This document shows, piece after piece, positions 31,623-42,724 of a stretch of 64,000 nucleotides of DNA. This DNA is from Lotus japonicus (Eukaryota; Streptophyta; Magnoliopsida; Fabales; Fabaceae): positions 20,722,150 through 20,786,149 of the forward strand of contig NC_080042.1 of the NCBI RefSeq assembly GCF_012489685.1, read 5' to 3'. Each line of letters opens with the position of its first letter. Position 1 is the stretch's first letter. A program made the translations under genes and the position numbers. The notes beneath the pieces were generated by a model. That model was given only the letters and a program-made list of their open reading frames with translations, ran no database searches and had not been told where the DNA came from.

Positions 31623-34499
31623 ATGGTGAAATCCAACAGAGGAGAAACTGCCGAAGGAACCGGATTTCCAGTTATGGAAGTAGGTCAAATTACCGGGCAA
31701 TCGGCTTCTGCAAATCAAAGAAATCAACCAGAAGCTCAAGCTCAAGCTCAAGGGCAGATGATCCCTCTTGCAGAACGGGGTTGTGCCGTTCATTGTGTCT
31801 CTGCTCCTGAAGAACTCCAGGTTCTTGCTGAATGGAGATTCGACCTGGACAACATAGCTGCAAATGGGTATGATCTTCGTCCTGAAGTTCGTGTTCAAGG
31901 CTGGGAACAATACTTCAACAGGCTTCGAGGTCCAGTTTATGTCAAATTGGTCAAGGAATTCTGGAAACATGCCGACTGCGATGACACTCAAGTAGTGTCT
32001 TACATTGCTGGCAGAAGGATCATCATCACAGAGAAGTCAATTGTTGATCTTCTGGGTGCACACACTGGCACAGGCTATAGATTCCAACTGACGGAATCAA
32101 AGGTGAAACCCAGGACAAAGGACCAAACCAACCAGGCTCTCTACACCAACTATAAACCTGGCAAGAGTGACTACAAGGTGGTGGATCTTCATCCAAAGCT
32201 AAGGATCTGGCACAAGATTCTGCTTCACTGCATCAATCAGAGACCTAAGGGCAACTCTCCAGACTACATCAACTTCTGTCAAAAAGCGATGCTGTTCTTC
32301 ATTCAGGATCACAAGAAGATTTGCCTTCCCTTCTTCCTGTTCTCTTACCTCAAAGAGTGTATCAGGAAATCTAGAACCACTGCCTCTCTGAAGTCTTCCA
32401 TGAAGTACATCCCCTTTGGAAGACTGCTTTCAGACCTCTTCATTGAGAGCAAATTCATAGAAGATCTGATTACGGCAGGATGCACAGAGGATCTGTCGAC
32501 CATTGTTAGTGATGTCTTCACCTCCACATCTTTGAAGAAGATGGGGTTGATCAAGACAAAGGTTGCTCCTGCTCATGAAGATACTTTTGATGAAGTGAGA
32601 CAAAGAAGGGTGCCTCTGACTGATTACCCTCTGTGGTCTCAAGCAGATGATCCGACTGCAATTTTGTGCTACATTGATGATCTGAGGAAACAAGGGTATG
32701 AGATAGATGTGGACGAGTTCTTCAGTTTCCTGCCACCAGCTCCAGAGTTTGACTCTCCTCCCAAGAAGAAGACACAGAGAAAAATAATCTTGGAGGAATC
32801 CTCTGAAGAGTCTGATGGTCAGAAGAAGAAGAAAAAGGCTGACAAGTCTAAGAGGAAGCACGAGGAGCCCACCAAGCCAGATGCTCCATCTTATGGTGAT
32901 GATGATGATGCTCCTCCTCCAAAGAAGAAAAAGAAGCAAGTCAGGATTGTGGAGAAGCCAACACGTGTGGAACCAGCTGTTAAAGTAATCAGAATGGAGA
33001 CTTCTGCCAGAGTTACTCGGTCTGCCGTGCGATCATCAAGTAAGTCTGCCGTTATTGATTCTGATGATGATTTAAATACACTTGATGCACTCCCCATCTC
33101 TGCACTTCTTAACCGCACTGCCACCCAACTCACTCCTATTCCAGAGTCTCAACCAGCTGACCAAACCACTTCTCCACCCACTTCACCTAGGTCTTCATTT
33201 TTCCAACCTTCTCAACAAGAAGCTCCTCTATGGAATATGCTTCAGACCCCAAGACCTTATGAACCTACCTCACCAAGAACCATTCAATACAACCTACATA
33301 CCTCTGAACCCATTATTCTTGAACAATCTGAACCTGAACCCAGACCTTCTGATCACTCTGTCCCCAAAACATCAGAACGTCCTGTTCGAAAAACCACTGA
33401 TACAGATTCCTCAACACCCTATACTTCTGTATCTTTTCCCATAAATGTTGCTGACTCTTCACCCTCAAACAACTCTGAATCTGTTCGCAAATTTGTTGAA
33501 ATTGCGAAGGAAAAAGAGTCTGTCATTCCTGAGTACTACCTGACTGTACCTAGCCCTAGGAGATACCCTGGACCTAGACCAGAACGTCTAGTTGACCCAG
33601 ATCATCCTATACCTGTTGTCCTTCTGAATGAAGCAGACCCTTTAGCTCAACAAATCCAACCAGAACAAATTCAACAAGAACCCAATCAACCAGAACCAGA
33701 GAACTCAGTATCTAACCACTCTTCGGTTAGATCACCACACCCTCAGGTTGAAACCTCTGAACCAAACCTTGAGACCCACACTTCAAATGTCCAAACCTTA
33801 GATGTTGGTTCTCCTCAAGGTCCTTTTGAGGCCAATAGCAGCAACCACCCCACTTCTCCAGAAACCAATCTTTCCATTGTTCCCTATACCTACCTCAAGC
33901 CAAACTCCCTACTTGAGTGCATCAGTGTGTTTAATCATGAAGCATCATTGATGATTCGGAATGTCCAAGGTCACACTGACCTAAGTGAGGATCCTGACTC
34001 TGTTGCTGAAGAATGGAATCGCCTGAGTGATTGGTTAGTTTCTCAAGTTCCTGTTATGATGAGTCATCTCACTGCGGAAAGGGATCAGAGGATTGAGGCT
34101 GCTAGGCAGCGTTTCAACAGAAGATTGGTTTTGCATGAACAACAGCTGAGAAGTAAGTTACTGGAAGCTGTTGAAGAAGCAAGAAGAAAGAAAGAACAAG
34201 CAGAAGAAGCTGCTCGTCAAGAGGCTGAAAGGATTGCAAATGCAAAGTTAGAAGCTGAAAGGCTTGAAGCTGAAGCTGAAGCTCTCCGGTGTCAAGCACT
34301 TGCACCAGTGCCTTTCACACATGCTGATTCTCAATCCACTGAAGTTCCTCACTCTGCTCAGGATGTTCCCTCTACTTCTACACAGCCAAGTCCTTCTAGA
34401 CTTGAAATTTTGGAACAACGTCTCAACACTCATGAGACTCTCCTAATCGATATGAACCGAGCTCTTCAAGAACTTCTGCGTCGCACCACCAAGCCTTAG
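31623..34499 (+). CDS. Third ORF of the SIRE-like element ('env-like'; plant-transposon domain)
   Basis: 958 residues, uninterrupted. Residues about 60-340 are a globular domain (AEWRFDLDNI, NRLRGPVYVKLVKEFW, GRRIIITEKSIVDLLG) resembling the domain annotated as 'putative plant transposon protein' in Pfam (PF20167-like; recalled, not searched). Residues 380-440 hold three Lys-rich clusters (KKKKKADKSKRKH, KKKKKQVR) that look like nuclear localisation or nucleic-acid-binding sequences. About 480-760 is Pro/Ser/Glu-rich and probably disordered. About 819-890 is a strong coiled coil, and there is another short helix at the end. Retroviral envelope hallmarks are absent: no signal peptide, no convincing transmembrane helix, no furin-like site in a suitable place. 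The 'env' label is therefore doubtful. Confidence 0.85.
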   Translation: MVKSNRGETAEGTGFPVMEVGQITGQSASANQRNQPEAQAQAQGQMIPLAERGCAVHCVSAPEELQVLAEWRFDLDNIAANGYDLRPEVRVQGWEQYFNRLRGPVYVKLVKEFWKHADCDDTQVVSYIAGRRIIITEKSIVDLLGAHTGTGYRFQLTESKVKPRTKDQTNQALYTNYKPGKSDYKVVDLHPKLRIWHKILLHCINQRPKGNSPDYINFCQKAMLFFIQDHKKICLPFFLFSYLKECIRKSRTTASLKSSMKYIPFGRLLSDLFIESKFIEDLITAGCTEDLSTIVSDVFTSTSLKKMGLIKTKVAPAHEDTFDEVRQRRVPLTDYPLWSQADDPTAILCYIDDLRKQGYEIDVDEFFSFLPPAPEFDSPPKKKTQRKIILEESSEESDGQKKKKKADKSKRKHEEPTKPDAPSYGDDDDAPPPKKKKKQVRIVEKPTRVEPAVKVIRMETSARVTRSAVRSSSKSAVIDSDDDLNTLDALPISALLNRTATQLTPIPESQPADQTTSPPTSPRSSFFQPSQQEAPLWNMLQTPRPYEPTSPRTIQYNLHTSEPIILEQSEPEPRPSDHSVPKTSERPVRKTTDTDSSTPYTSVSFPINVADSSPSNNSESVRKFVEIAKEKESVIPEYYLTVPSPRRYPGPRPERLVDPDHPIPVVLLNEADPLAQQIQPEQIQQEPNQPEPENSVSNHSSVRSPHPQVETSEPNLETHTSNVQTLDVGSPQGPFEANSSNHPTSPETNLSIVPYTYLKPNSLLECISVFNHEASLMIRNVQGHTDLSEDPDSVAEEWNRLSDWLVSQVPVMMSHLTAERDQRIEAARQRFNRRLVLHEQQLRSKLLEAVEEARRKKEQAEEAARQEAERIANAKLEAERLEAEAEALRCQALAPVPFTHADSQSTEVPHSAQDVPSTSTQPSPSRLEILEQRLNTHETLLIDMNRALQELLRRTTKP

Positions 34500-34716
34500 T
34501 GTTTTAGGATTTCTTTCGGTTTTCCTTCTTATTATTTAACTTTTAGTTTATTGTTTTTCTAATTTTAAGATATTTGCTTTATGTGTTATACTTGTTTAAT
34601 TTCTTCAGTATTTGTTGATTTTGTGTTTATTAATGCATCAATTATACCATATATTTATCAAACATCTCTTTATTCATGATAAAACATTAAAATACATCAT
34701 AAATTATTCCCTATAT

Positions 34717-35109
34717 CTATAATGGATGATCCTTCCTCATTCTTCTGCATTCTTGGCGCTGCTTCACTCTTTCCTTCTCCAGACGATCCAGTGTATACTC
34801 TATGTTGCCGAGTTTGATACTCAGCTCCTTCCTATCCAGACTATCTTCTATCGTCTTGAGCTTCTTTTTCACTGTTTCCTTCTCTTCCAGCAGATTCAGC
34901 TCCAGCTGGCAAAGCTCCAGAATCTCCTCCACGAAGCAGAGGAATTCCTTCAGATCTTTCTCCAGCTCTAGACCAAGATCTTCTTGTAGCAGTGTCTTCG
35001 TCAGCTCTTGTATGGTTCTTGAACCATCAGGATGCCTAATGTTGAGGAACATATTTTCCTCGAAGGCTTTCCTTCTAAGCTCCTCTAATGCAACTATGTA
35101 TGAAGCCAT
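34717..35109 (-). CDS. Small antisense coiled-coil ORF inside the SIRE-like element
   Basis: 130 residues from ATG at 35109 (minus), between the third ORF and the 3' LTR. Almost entirely helical and charged (LEELRRKAFEENMFLN, then Leu/Glu/Lys heptads from about residue 50 to 120). A TATA box (TATATAAA on the minus strand, 35161-35168) lies about 50 bases upstream, which suggests an independent transcript. No family is recognised. An overlapping plus-strand open frame is less plausible because it lacks this promoter and is Ser-rich shadow sequence. Confidence 0.5.
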   Translation of the reverse strand: MASYIVALEELRRKAFEENMFLNIRHPDGSRTIQELTKTLLQEDLGLELEKDLKEFLCFVEEILELCQLELNLLEEKETVKKKLKTIEDSLDRKELSIKLGNIEYTLDRLEKERVKQRQECRRMRKDHPL

Positions 35110-35882
35110 GTCTTTTTATGGAATTAATCTTGTTGTGAAGTTTACTCCGTTTCTACCCGCTTTATATAAGCATCCCCTTCTCTCCGGAAGTTATTGCTAC
35201 TGCAGTTTCTCAAAGATAAATCCTTGGTAACTAAAGCTTCTCTTTACTCCCGTGGCCGGTGGTAAACGTTCTACACATGCATTAATTAATTCCTTAATAC
35301 GCTAATCTCAGTAATTAATTCTCCATCTTTTCGAACTTAGTCCTTCCTTCAGGGGGAGTACCTTGTACTTCAAGCTAAGTTTTTCACACCCCAAGCTTTT
35401 TGCTTATGACAAAAAAGGGAGTATAACTCAAAGTTTTTGATGTATATGCTGATTAGTGTGATTTAATTATTTGGAGAATTTAAGAGTTCCACTGCTATGA
35501 CCATAGATATGTCACTGGGCAAATACAAGGAATACATTTCACTTCTTCTGAAGTGATTTAATTTGACTCTGATACCCTGCTTGTGACTCTGAATACCTAT
35601 GCGCTCTGATTATTTCATTTCATCTATGTCATGCGCTTTCACTCTGAACTCTTATATTATTTAGCTCAGAATCTAGACATTACTAACGTTTTCATTAAGT
35701 CTTAGATTCAGGGGGAGGTAAGCTCAGAATCAAGTTGTAACTTGGATTCAGAATGAGCAAAATAAACCATTCACATCAGGATAAGTCTAATTCTTTTCTC
35801 TATACTTTGAGTGAATTCAGTTTATTGTTTAAGAATTGTTCATCAAAATACTTGGTTTTGTCATCATCAAAAAGGGGGAGAT
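35110..35882 (+). promoter_or_regulatory. 3' untranslated region and polypurine tract
   Basis: Non-coding on the plus strand. The minus-strand TATA box of the antisense ORF lies at 35161-35168. Purine-rich 'aaaaagggggagat' directly abuts the 3' LTR (35869-35882) and is the polypurine tract for plus-strand priming. Two further 'cagggggag' words occur at 35350 and 35709. Confidence 0.75.
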
Positions 35883-36810
35883 TGTAAGATCAAGTTTTGA
35901 TCGAGTAGTACAACTCTATGTTTTGATGATTACAAGTTAACATTTTAGTATGAACAATTTTGATACTCTAACGTATTTTTCTGAGTGTGCTTTTACAGGC
36001 TCTGACCTATATCTAATCTCACACAAATCAGAAGCACTGTGCTTAAAGAGTGTCCCAAGCAACGCTTTCGCAATCTCTATGTTCAGTCTGAACAGTAGAA
36101 AAGCTTCAGAAGATCTGAAGTATATCAAGCTCTGATGTGGACTCAGTCACTTGAAGTTCTGAAGATCCAGACGTTCTGACAACCCAGACACTCTGAAGGT
36201 TCAGATGATCTGATGGTGTAGAAGACTCTGAAGATCCAGAAACTGAAAAGTGGAAACTCTGAAGTCCAGAAGCCAGATGGCTCTGAAGACCAAGTACTTC
36301 GCTCTGAGTTCAGAATCGGAAGATACAATGGTCAGAGGATCCATGCTTCCCTTTGACTCTGATCAACGAGCTTCACAAGTTCCAACACGAAGCATTCCTC
36401 TGATCAGAAGTCTACTAGGTTTAAGGTCAAGTCACTATCCAAAGTACAAAAGCAAATGTACTATCCTGACGACCTACCTAACATTCTCAGCCACAGCAGA
36501 AGCTGGAAATTCCAGACCTGCCCTCCAACGGTAGCATTCCCATGCAGTGTTCAAACCCTAATCCTTGGAGTACAATTATCTGATTAGTGGATTGCCTTCA
36601 TTCTAAGAAGGAAGAAATCACCTTAACGGGTGGACTGGATTATCTTGAGTGATTCATCAAGTGAACCAGGATAAAATCCTTGTGTGCTTTCCTATCCCTT
36701 ATCTCAAGCACTTTATTTGTTCACGAAAGATTTGATAAAATCTTAAGGTGAAAGTTTTATTCTGAAAACGTTATACAAACCCCCCTTTTCTACCGTTTTT
36801 CATACCTTCA
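35883..36810 (+). repeat. 3' LTR of the SIRE-like element
   Basis: 928 bp, same ends as the 5' LTR with seven substitutions and no net length change. Followed by the AATGT duplication at 36811-36815. Confidence 0.95.
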
Positions 36811-36815
36811 AATGT

Positions 36816-39363
36816 CAATCCATGATGCTTTCTAAAATGTTCTCAACAACCGCCATTTATAACTAGTCGATTGTGAGTAATAGTCTAAAATGTAATCTGA
36901 TGCTTTCTCTTCCTTTTGGGTGTTAGAATTGGATATTAGAGTGTCACACCCAAAGGAAGCTGGTTGAAATTGAAAGTTACCTTATGCATGCTGGAAAACC
37001 AAGAAGGTGATATAATTGTGTACATACTAGTAAATAGATGGGACCTTAGCTTAAATCACTTTCTGGCATCTTATAAGTGCTATACTGATTGCCACATGCA
37101 TCTTGTTCGTAACTTTTTACATGAAATTTGAGCTTTTGAAGAAACCAAAAAGATTATGTGTTCTGGTGACTTGCAGTCTTGCATCTTAAATTGACATTTC
37201 AAACTATTCTCAATACTCTTATTTTTTCTGGAAAATATGGTTTTGGAATCTAATTGCAATTCAAAAATAGATATCTCTATGATCTACTGACTATTTAATT
37301 ATAGTCTTTTTTACTCAAGTATATTGAGATTATCTATTTTTAATTATTTCTGGAAAATAATCCATACTTCTTTTAGGTGTTTTAAAAAAGCCTTCTTCGC
37401 ATTCATCTTCTTCACTCTTCACTGAAATGTATATAAAGAGGTATTACAATAAATTAGCTAATAGCCTACATATGTTATATCAGATGTCATTATGAGGTGG
37501 TTGTTGCTGACCTCCAATCCCCACTCCCACACCATTATCTCAGTCTAATTTTACATCTGATCAATCCTTGTGAATTCTATGGGTGAATGCAGAACAATGT
37601 GAGACAACAAAAATAGCTGCAGAAGGGATTCTGACTTATTTGCAAGATATAATATGTTCTCTTGAGGGGGAAAAAAGGTAATGTGCATATAGAAAACTGA
37701 TTGTCACTCTTATTAGTTAGCAAGCAACTTCTCTGGAATTTGCTGTCAATGAGGAAGCTAGTACAAGTCAAACTTCCGCTGCATATGGATTTTAATTTTG
37801 TATACAGACATTTCTTTAAGTTCTTTCAGAAAAAAACTGTGTTTGAAACTACATTATTATTTAACTATTCAATTGAATTTCCTTAGAGGGTGAATTTTTT
37901 TGCAGATGTTTAAGTATGTCAATTATCATTTGAGTGCTCTGTAACGATTATGTCAATTGCAAACTATCTGGATATGAGGTCAGCTAACTGGATAACCTTT
38001 GACCCCATCCTTGCATCCTCTTAACTCTGTTTCTTCTCTTCTCATTTTAAAACTATTGTAAATGATACATAACATAATATGGCTGATCTTAGCTTCTCCA
38101 TTTTGTTTATTTGCTCCTGTGTACTTGGGAAGATAGTGAAATCTGGGTGTCAAGCTTGGGTAAAAAACTAGTATGAAAAATTCACAGTGGATAATTAATT
38201 TATGCTAATTGAAAATTTGCGAACTCCCTAATTTTTTAATGGATGGTTGTGAGTTGTATGATCGGAGATGTGTGAATCGAAACGAACCCCTTTAGGTTGC
38301 ATTGTTGACTTGTAAGTGAACTGTTTGTAAAAAAGCTTCAAAGAAGAAAGTTGGGTTATATGTCTATTTCTGCTTCTTGTATGCAGTGAACCTGATGGAG
38401 AAAGTTGAGCGTGCAATACCTTTATCAGTTAGCAGGACTGATTTTGAGATTTTATTTTCCCAATAGTTGAATGTAGTATATTTTATTTTAGCTTGATCTT
38501 CTTGCAGCTGTGATTTAATATGAGAAGGAGCTCATTGTATGTTCTCTTTATACGCATTATGGAGTAGAGGGAGTGGAATAGAGTTTTCAATACACATTCC
38601 AAACTTATATTTTCACGATATGATGTTGGCTTCAAAATGCATATTAAATATGGGCTTTGGACCTTGTGAAGTTTGTTAAGAGAACATGAAGCAGCCAACT
38701 AAAAAGGAGCATCAATGACTACTAAATGTTTGGAAAGTTTAAAATCTGTTGTGTTGCTGAAAAATGAATTTGATACCCTGGCTAATATGCAGGCTTATCT
38801 GAAGCGACACACTTCATATATCCATGGTCTGAGAGACCGGTATCTAAGATTTCTGACCAAGACCCCACCTAGTAGAGTTTACGGAGTCTTATGCATCTAG
38901 ATGCAAGCATCTTATATTGTAAATGTTTATGTTTCTTTTGAGTGTAGATTTGTAACATCTTTTTATGCAGTAAAACCTGATGGTGAAAGTTGAGTTTTAA
39001 TACCCTTATAAAGTAGCAGGAATGATTCTCATATTAAGGTCTCATTTCACAATGATCCATTCATTAGTTTGATAAAGTTTAATTCATATACAGTTCTTGT
39101 GGTTCTGGAAGCATTTTTTGTCATGCACCTTTTGGAAATTGGTCTAATATGATTATAATATGAAACTTGGCAGTTTGAGAAGTTTTGTTGCTTCCTTGTT
39201 ATATTTATTTTATTTTGTGTCTTTTATATTTTTTGTTTAGGATGGTGAGGGATTGTACCCAATTTATCTTCCTTCTTAAAGCATGTTTATCAGAAATAGA
39301 TCAATTTCTTTTTCTGGGGTTATGAAATTTCATGGTATTTTTATGCCTTTACGTGAAGTGCAG
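36816..39363. other. AT-rich region, no intact gene
   Basis: A phrase around a 'cctgatgg(a/t)gaaagttgag' core occurs at about 38388-38465 and again at 38965-39050, an old duplication of roughly 80 bp. An open stretch at 38715-38900 (LKNEFDTLANMQAYLKRH) is exon-like but unassigned. Nothing else is supported. Confidence 0.3.
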
Positions 39364-39645
39364 GTGAATCTTTGTTATAACAGATTGTTGTATGCTTGGT
39401 AAGATAGGCTATGATTTGCTTAAGGAAATCAAGGAATCTTCATCCTTGAGATACATACCAGTGGTGATTATGTCATTTGAGAATGTGCTTTCAAGGATTA
39501 ACAAATGCTTGGAGGAAGGAGTAGAGGAATTTTTTCTTGAAGCCTGTGTACATCCTATTATAGATCAACAGAAACAACACTACAAGCCAATAATAACAGG
39601 AGGAAGGCCATGGAAGAGGAGACTTCACCTGTGAGTCTGTGACTG
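39364..39645 (+). pseudogene. Type-A response regulator, last-exon remnant
   Basis: After an acceptor (GTGCAG, ending at 39363), the translation follows the receiver domain of a plant type-A response regulator (cytokinin signalling): [20 protein letters not shown] then [18 protein letters not shown]. The phospho-acceptor Asp is still encoded (ACAGATTGTTGTATG) but lies in a shifted frame. The PGM after it is LGK, and the conserved Lys of FFLKPV is Glu (FFLEA). The 3' part slides out of frame and ends near 39645. No upstream receiver exons are recognisable within the preceding 2.5 kb. Confidence 0.75.
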
Positions 39646-40875
39646 ACAGATCAAGGACCAAGATACAAGGGGTCTAAAATTGTATTATGATAACTTTGTT
39701 TTTTGAAAATAAAAAAGTTAACTTCAACCGTGGTTGGTGGCTCTATCGTGTGATAGAGATTTGTCTCCTTTACACATTTTGTGGAAATATTTACTTCTAA
39801 TTTTGTTTTTTTTAAAAGAAATATTCACAAGGAATTGGACTTCGAATATTATTTTATTGCAATGAATTTTCTTGTTACATCAAAGTATAATTGTTGAAAT
39901 TTAAAAATGCATTATTATCTTTGTAAATTAGTGCTATTCTAGATATCTGGAAAGTTGACTCTAGCTTGCCTTAGCTGCTTTAGAAACTATTGTAACTTGA
40001 AACTGTCCTGCTTATAATACCTTGCAACTTGAAGTTGTTTTCAGACCCAAGAGGATTCTCACTGGATTAATCATTTCTAATTTCATCTTGCAATCCCTGC
40101 TTTGAAAGCAAAAGCTCTATGAAATCGTTTCTTCTCTTCAAGTGACAAATTATCAAAACTAATTTCTTGTCCTGTAGGAAAAAAAATCAAACCAATTGAG
40201 ACATGTTGATTGGTACGCGATGAAATGGTGCTCATAGGACTGTATGTAAACTATATGCCTATTAATAAGCATTCTATTCAATTCTAAAATTCTTCTTTTG
40301 TATAGAGTAATTAAATTGATTGTTTGTAAATTGCTTGTTCCTGAAGCGTTTATTGCCGGTGATAAACAACTTTTGGAGGTTAAACAGCCACAAGTTTCTG
40401 CCTTTCTAATAAAAAAGAATCCAGTGGTTGTAGACCACTAGAAACAGTGAACAATATATTTGAGGAGTCGAAAGTAGGTCCCATAACTATTGTGAATAGA
40501 TACAAACTTTAATTTTACAAACCAAGACAAAAAGAAGACACATCTCAGAAATAACTCAAATCAATAAAACTACTTAAAATAAAATGCTAAGACTAAATCT
40601 AAATTTTGACAGCATATACGCGACAAATTAACATCTTTAAAGTCTATTTCCTTTCTTCTAATTTTAGAAACTTCAATATCATTAAGACAATAATTTTCAG
40701 CTTCTAATAGATTAATGGAATCAATAACACAACATATGACTGAGTTGCAGACTTCATAGGCTGTTTCAGAACATCTAATAACTAAAATTAATATAACATA
40801 ACTTCAGCTCTCAACAACATTCTAAAGTCTTCAAAACCATTATCTGCAAATCATCCACTTCGCTTCAACATGCCA
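39646..40875. other. AT-rich intergenic DNA
   Basis: Nothing supported. Presumably residual 3' sequence of the response-regulator copy, then unassigned sequence. Confidence 0.35.
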
Positions 40876-40989
40876 AGTGGCGAAACCATGCCTCGCTTCT
40901 GCATTCAGAACAGCCATAGCCAGCACCATAGCAGGATATGTCACCATTGATGACCCTACCTTCTTTCATGACCAACTCATAAAAAACAT
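40876..40989 (+). pseudogene. Possible fragment of a plant FUSC-like membrane protein gene
   Basis: The plus strand encodes CLASAFRTAIASTIAGYVT in an otherwise short open stretch. This resembles the first membrane segment of plant proteins related to aromatic-acid efflux/fusaric-acid resistance families. The match rests on about 25 residues from memory, so it is weak. The truncated LINE begins immediately after it and would have interrupted it. Confidence 0.28.
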
Positions 40990-42374
40990 GAAAAAGATTT
41001 CTCAATCTTCAATAAGGCTCTTATGGGTAAGTGGAAGTGGCGTTTTTTAAATGAGCCTGATACATTTTGGTGTAGGGTGATTAAAGCTCAGACTGACATT
41101 GGCGAGTCTAGGTCCCCATGGTGGAGAGATGTGATCTCATTGTGTTCATATGAGTCAAGGCACTGGTTTGATGAAGGTCTTGGGAAGTCACTGGGGGAAG
41201 GAGATAAAACTAGTTTCTGGTTAGAAGATTGGACGGGCTTGGGGAATTTGGAAGGTCGGTTTCATAGGCTGTATAACTTATCTCAGAATAAGTATGCTGT
41301 CATAAAGGAGGTTGGGGAGTGGCGGGATGGAGTGTGGCGCTGGTTGTTGAAGTGGAGGAGGGGTTTGAGAGGGAGGGAGGAATTGTGGTTGCACGATTTG
41401 CTCAAGGGGGTTAATAGTGGTTGCTTGCGGGAAGGCAGGCCAAATAGGTGGTTGTGGGAGCCAAGTGGGGAAGGGATTTATACAGTTAACTCAGTTTACT
41501 CTTTTTTGCAGGTTGCAGCTGTGGTGGATCCATATATTGATTTTAATCTGGTTTGGACAGGCCTTGTCCCTTCAAATGTTAAGGCTTTTGTTTGGCGTTT
41601 GTTGTTGAATCGAGTTCAAACAAAGGTTATTCTTTGGCGGCGTCAAGTTATGCGGGATGCTCAAAATCTGCTCTGTCCGTTTTGCCACCTGGTGGACGAG
41701 GGTACATATCATTTATTTTGCTCCTGTGTATGCTCCATGGAGGTTTGGCAGGCAGTGTGTCGCTGGTTTGGGGTTTCTACTGCTTTACCTGATCTGATAA
41801 AATCCTTATTTGTTCAATTTCCGTTCTTTAGTTGTCGGAGATCGCAGAGGGAGGCTTTACTGACTGTTTGGATGGCGACTTGCTGGTCTTTGTGGTTAAT
41901 GCGCAACAACATCATTTTTAAAGATGGGAATTTTGATTCAAGTTTGCTTTTGGAGTTGATTCAAGTCCGGTCTTGGCATTGGATCAAAACTAAGAGGAAG
42001 GTATTTTGTAATTCTCTGTTTGAATGGAAATTGAGTCCTATGAATTTCTTAGCTCCATTGTAAGCTTGGCTTCTAGCTGTTGTCGTATGGGTTTGTTTTG
42101 TCAGCATCTGGTTTCGTGTTTCTGTGGGCAGGGTTTGATCATGGTGTGGTTGGATCTTTTGTATTTTTTGGTTGTGGTTTTGGGTATTTGGGATTGGATA
42201 GTGAGCTGCTGTGTTGTTGTTGGTTTGCTTTTGAGGGGGCTTCATTAGCTTGTTGTTTTGCATTGGGTTCTTTTCCTTTTCCTTTTATTTTTCTTTTCTC
42301 TCCTTGTATTTGGGTTTGGCACCCCTTGTGCCAAGTTTGAATGCAATTTTTGGTTTATCAAAAAAAAAAAAAAT
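40990..42374 (+). mobile_element. 5'-truncated LINE with poly(A) tail
   Basis: Contains the C-terminal 346 codons of LINE ORF2 (41023-42063, open upstream to about 40990), 310 bp of 3' UTR and an A-run at about 42360-42373. The 5' break lies near 40990, where the coding frame begins mid-protein. Target-site duplications were not found. Confidence 0.85.
41023..42063 (+). pseudogene. LINE ORF2 C-terminus with zf-RVT domain
   Basis: Starts with the ALMGKWKWRFLNEP motif that follows the RT domain in plant L1-like ORF2 proteins. It ends with the zinc-binding 'zf-RVT' domain: VPSNVKAFVWRLLLNRVQTK and LCPFCHLVDEGTYHLF. No RT or endonuclease is present because of 5' truncation. Uninterrupted over 346 codons, so insertion is fairly recent. 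Confidence 0.88.
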
Positions 42375-42445
42375 TTATTGTACTGTTGAACAGTCTTCAA
42401 TTGAATAGTCAAACCAGATTTTTGGCTTTGGTCCATTGTAACTTC
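42375..42445 (+). repeat. 71-bp direct repeat, left copy
   Basis: 71 bases starting directly after the LINE poly(A), repeated at 53255-53325 with one mismatch. Contains GTACTGTTGAACAGTCTTC. The copies bracket the LINE/CACTA/solo-LTR nest. The flanks of the two copies do not match. Confidence 0.85.
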
Positions 42446-42703
42446 CCTAGTAAGGGTTGGGCTTTGCCCTGTTTCTTATTTAATCTTTTTTTTTGAAATT
42501 GGTGGGACTAATCTGAAAAAGTTTTCTTCCCAAATCGGACGGAAAACTGGCAAAAAGGATCCATTTTTTGAATATGACCAAAATGCCCATGTTTGTATTC
42601 TCTTTTTGTCAAAAGATTTTAAAACCTTTTATCAATCAATTTGTTGTCGACGTCAAAAATAAATTCTCCATTCTCACTATTTTTTTTTTGCGCCTTACGT
42701 TCC
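42446..42703. other. Short spacer before the nested LINE
   Basis: AT-rich, no gene. It ends at the left 15-bp target-site duplication of the minus-strand LINE (42704-42718). Confidence 0.4.
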
Positions 42704-42724
42704 CAGCAATACATACATTTTTTT

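Larger units (their letters stand above)
25287..36810 (+). mobile_element. Complete Ty1/copia retrotransposon, SIRE-like
   Basis: 11,524 bp with two 928-bp LTRs (TGTAAG...TTCA) and AATGT duplications at 25282-25286 and 36811-36815. Order: 5' LTR, initiator-Met-type PBS, gag, protease-integrase-RT-RNase H, a 958-codon third ORF, an antisense ORF, a polypurine tract and 3' LTR. The domain order (integrase before RT), long size and third ORF place it in the SIRE/Maximus lineage. pol has two stops and one frameshift. gag and the third ORF are intact. The LTRs differ at seven positions by eye (about 99.2% identity), younger than the gypsy element. Confidence 0.95.

Noticed and set aside
34726..35230. 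Plus-strand Ser/Leu-rich frames opposite the SIRE antisense ORF
   Set aside because: The minus strand has the TATA box and a coherent coiled coil; the plus frames look like its complement.
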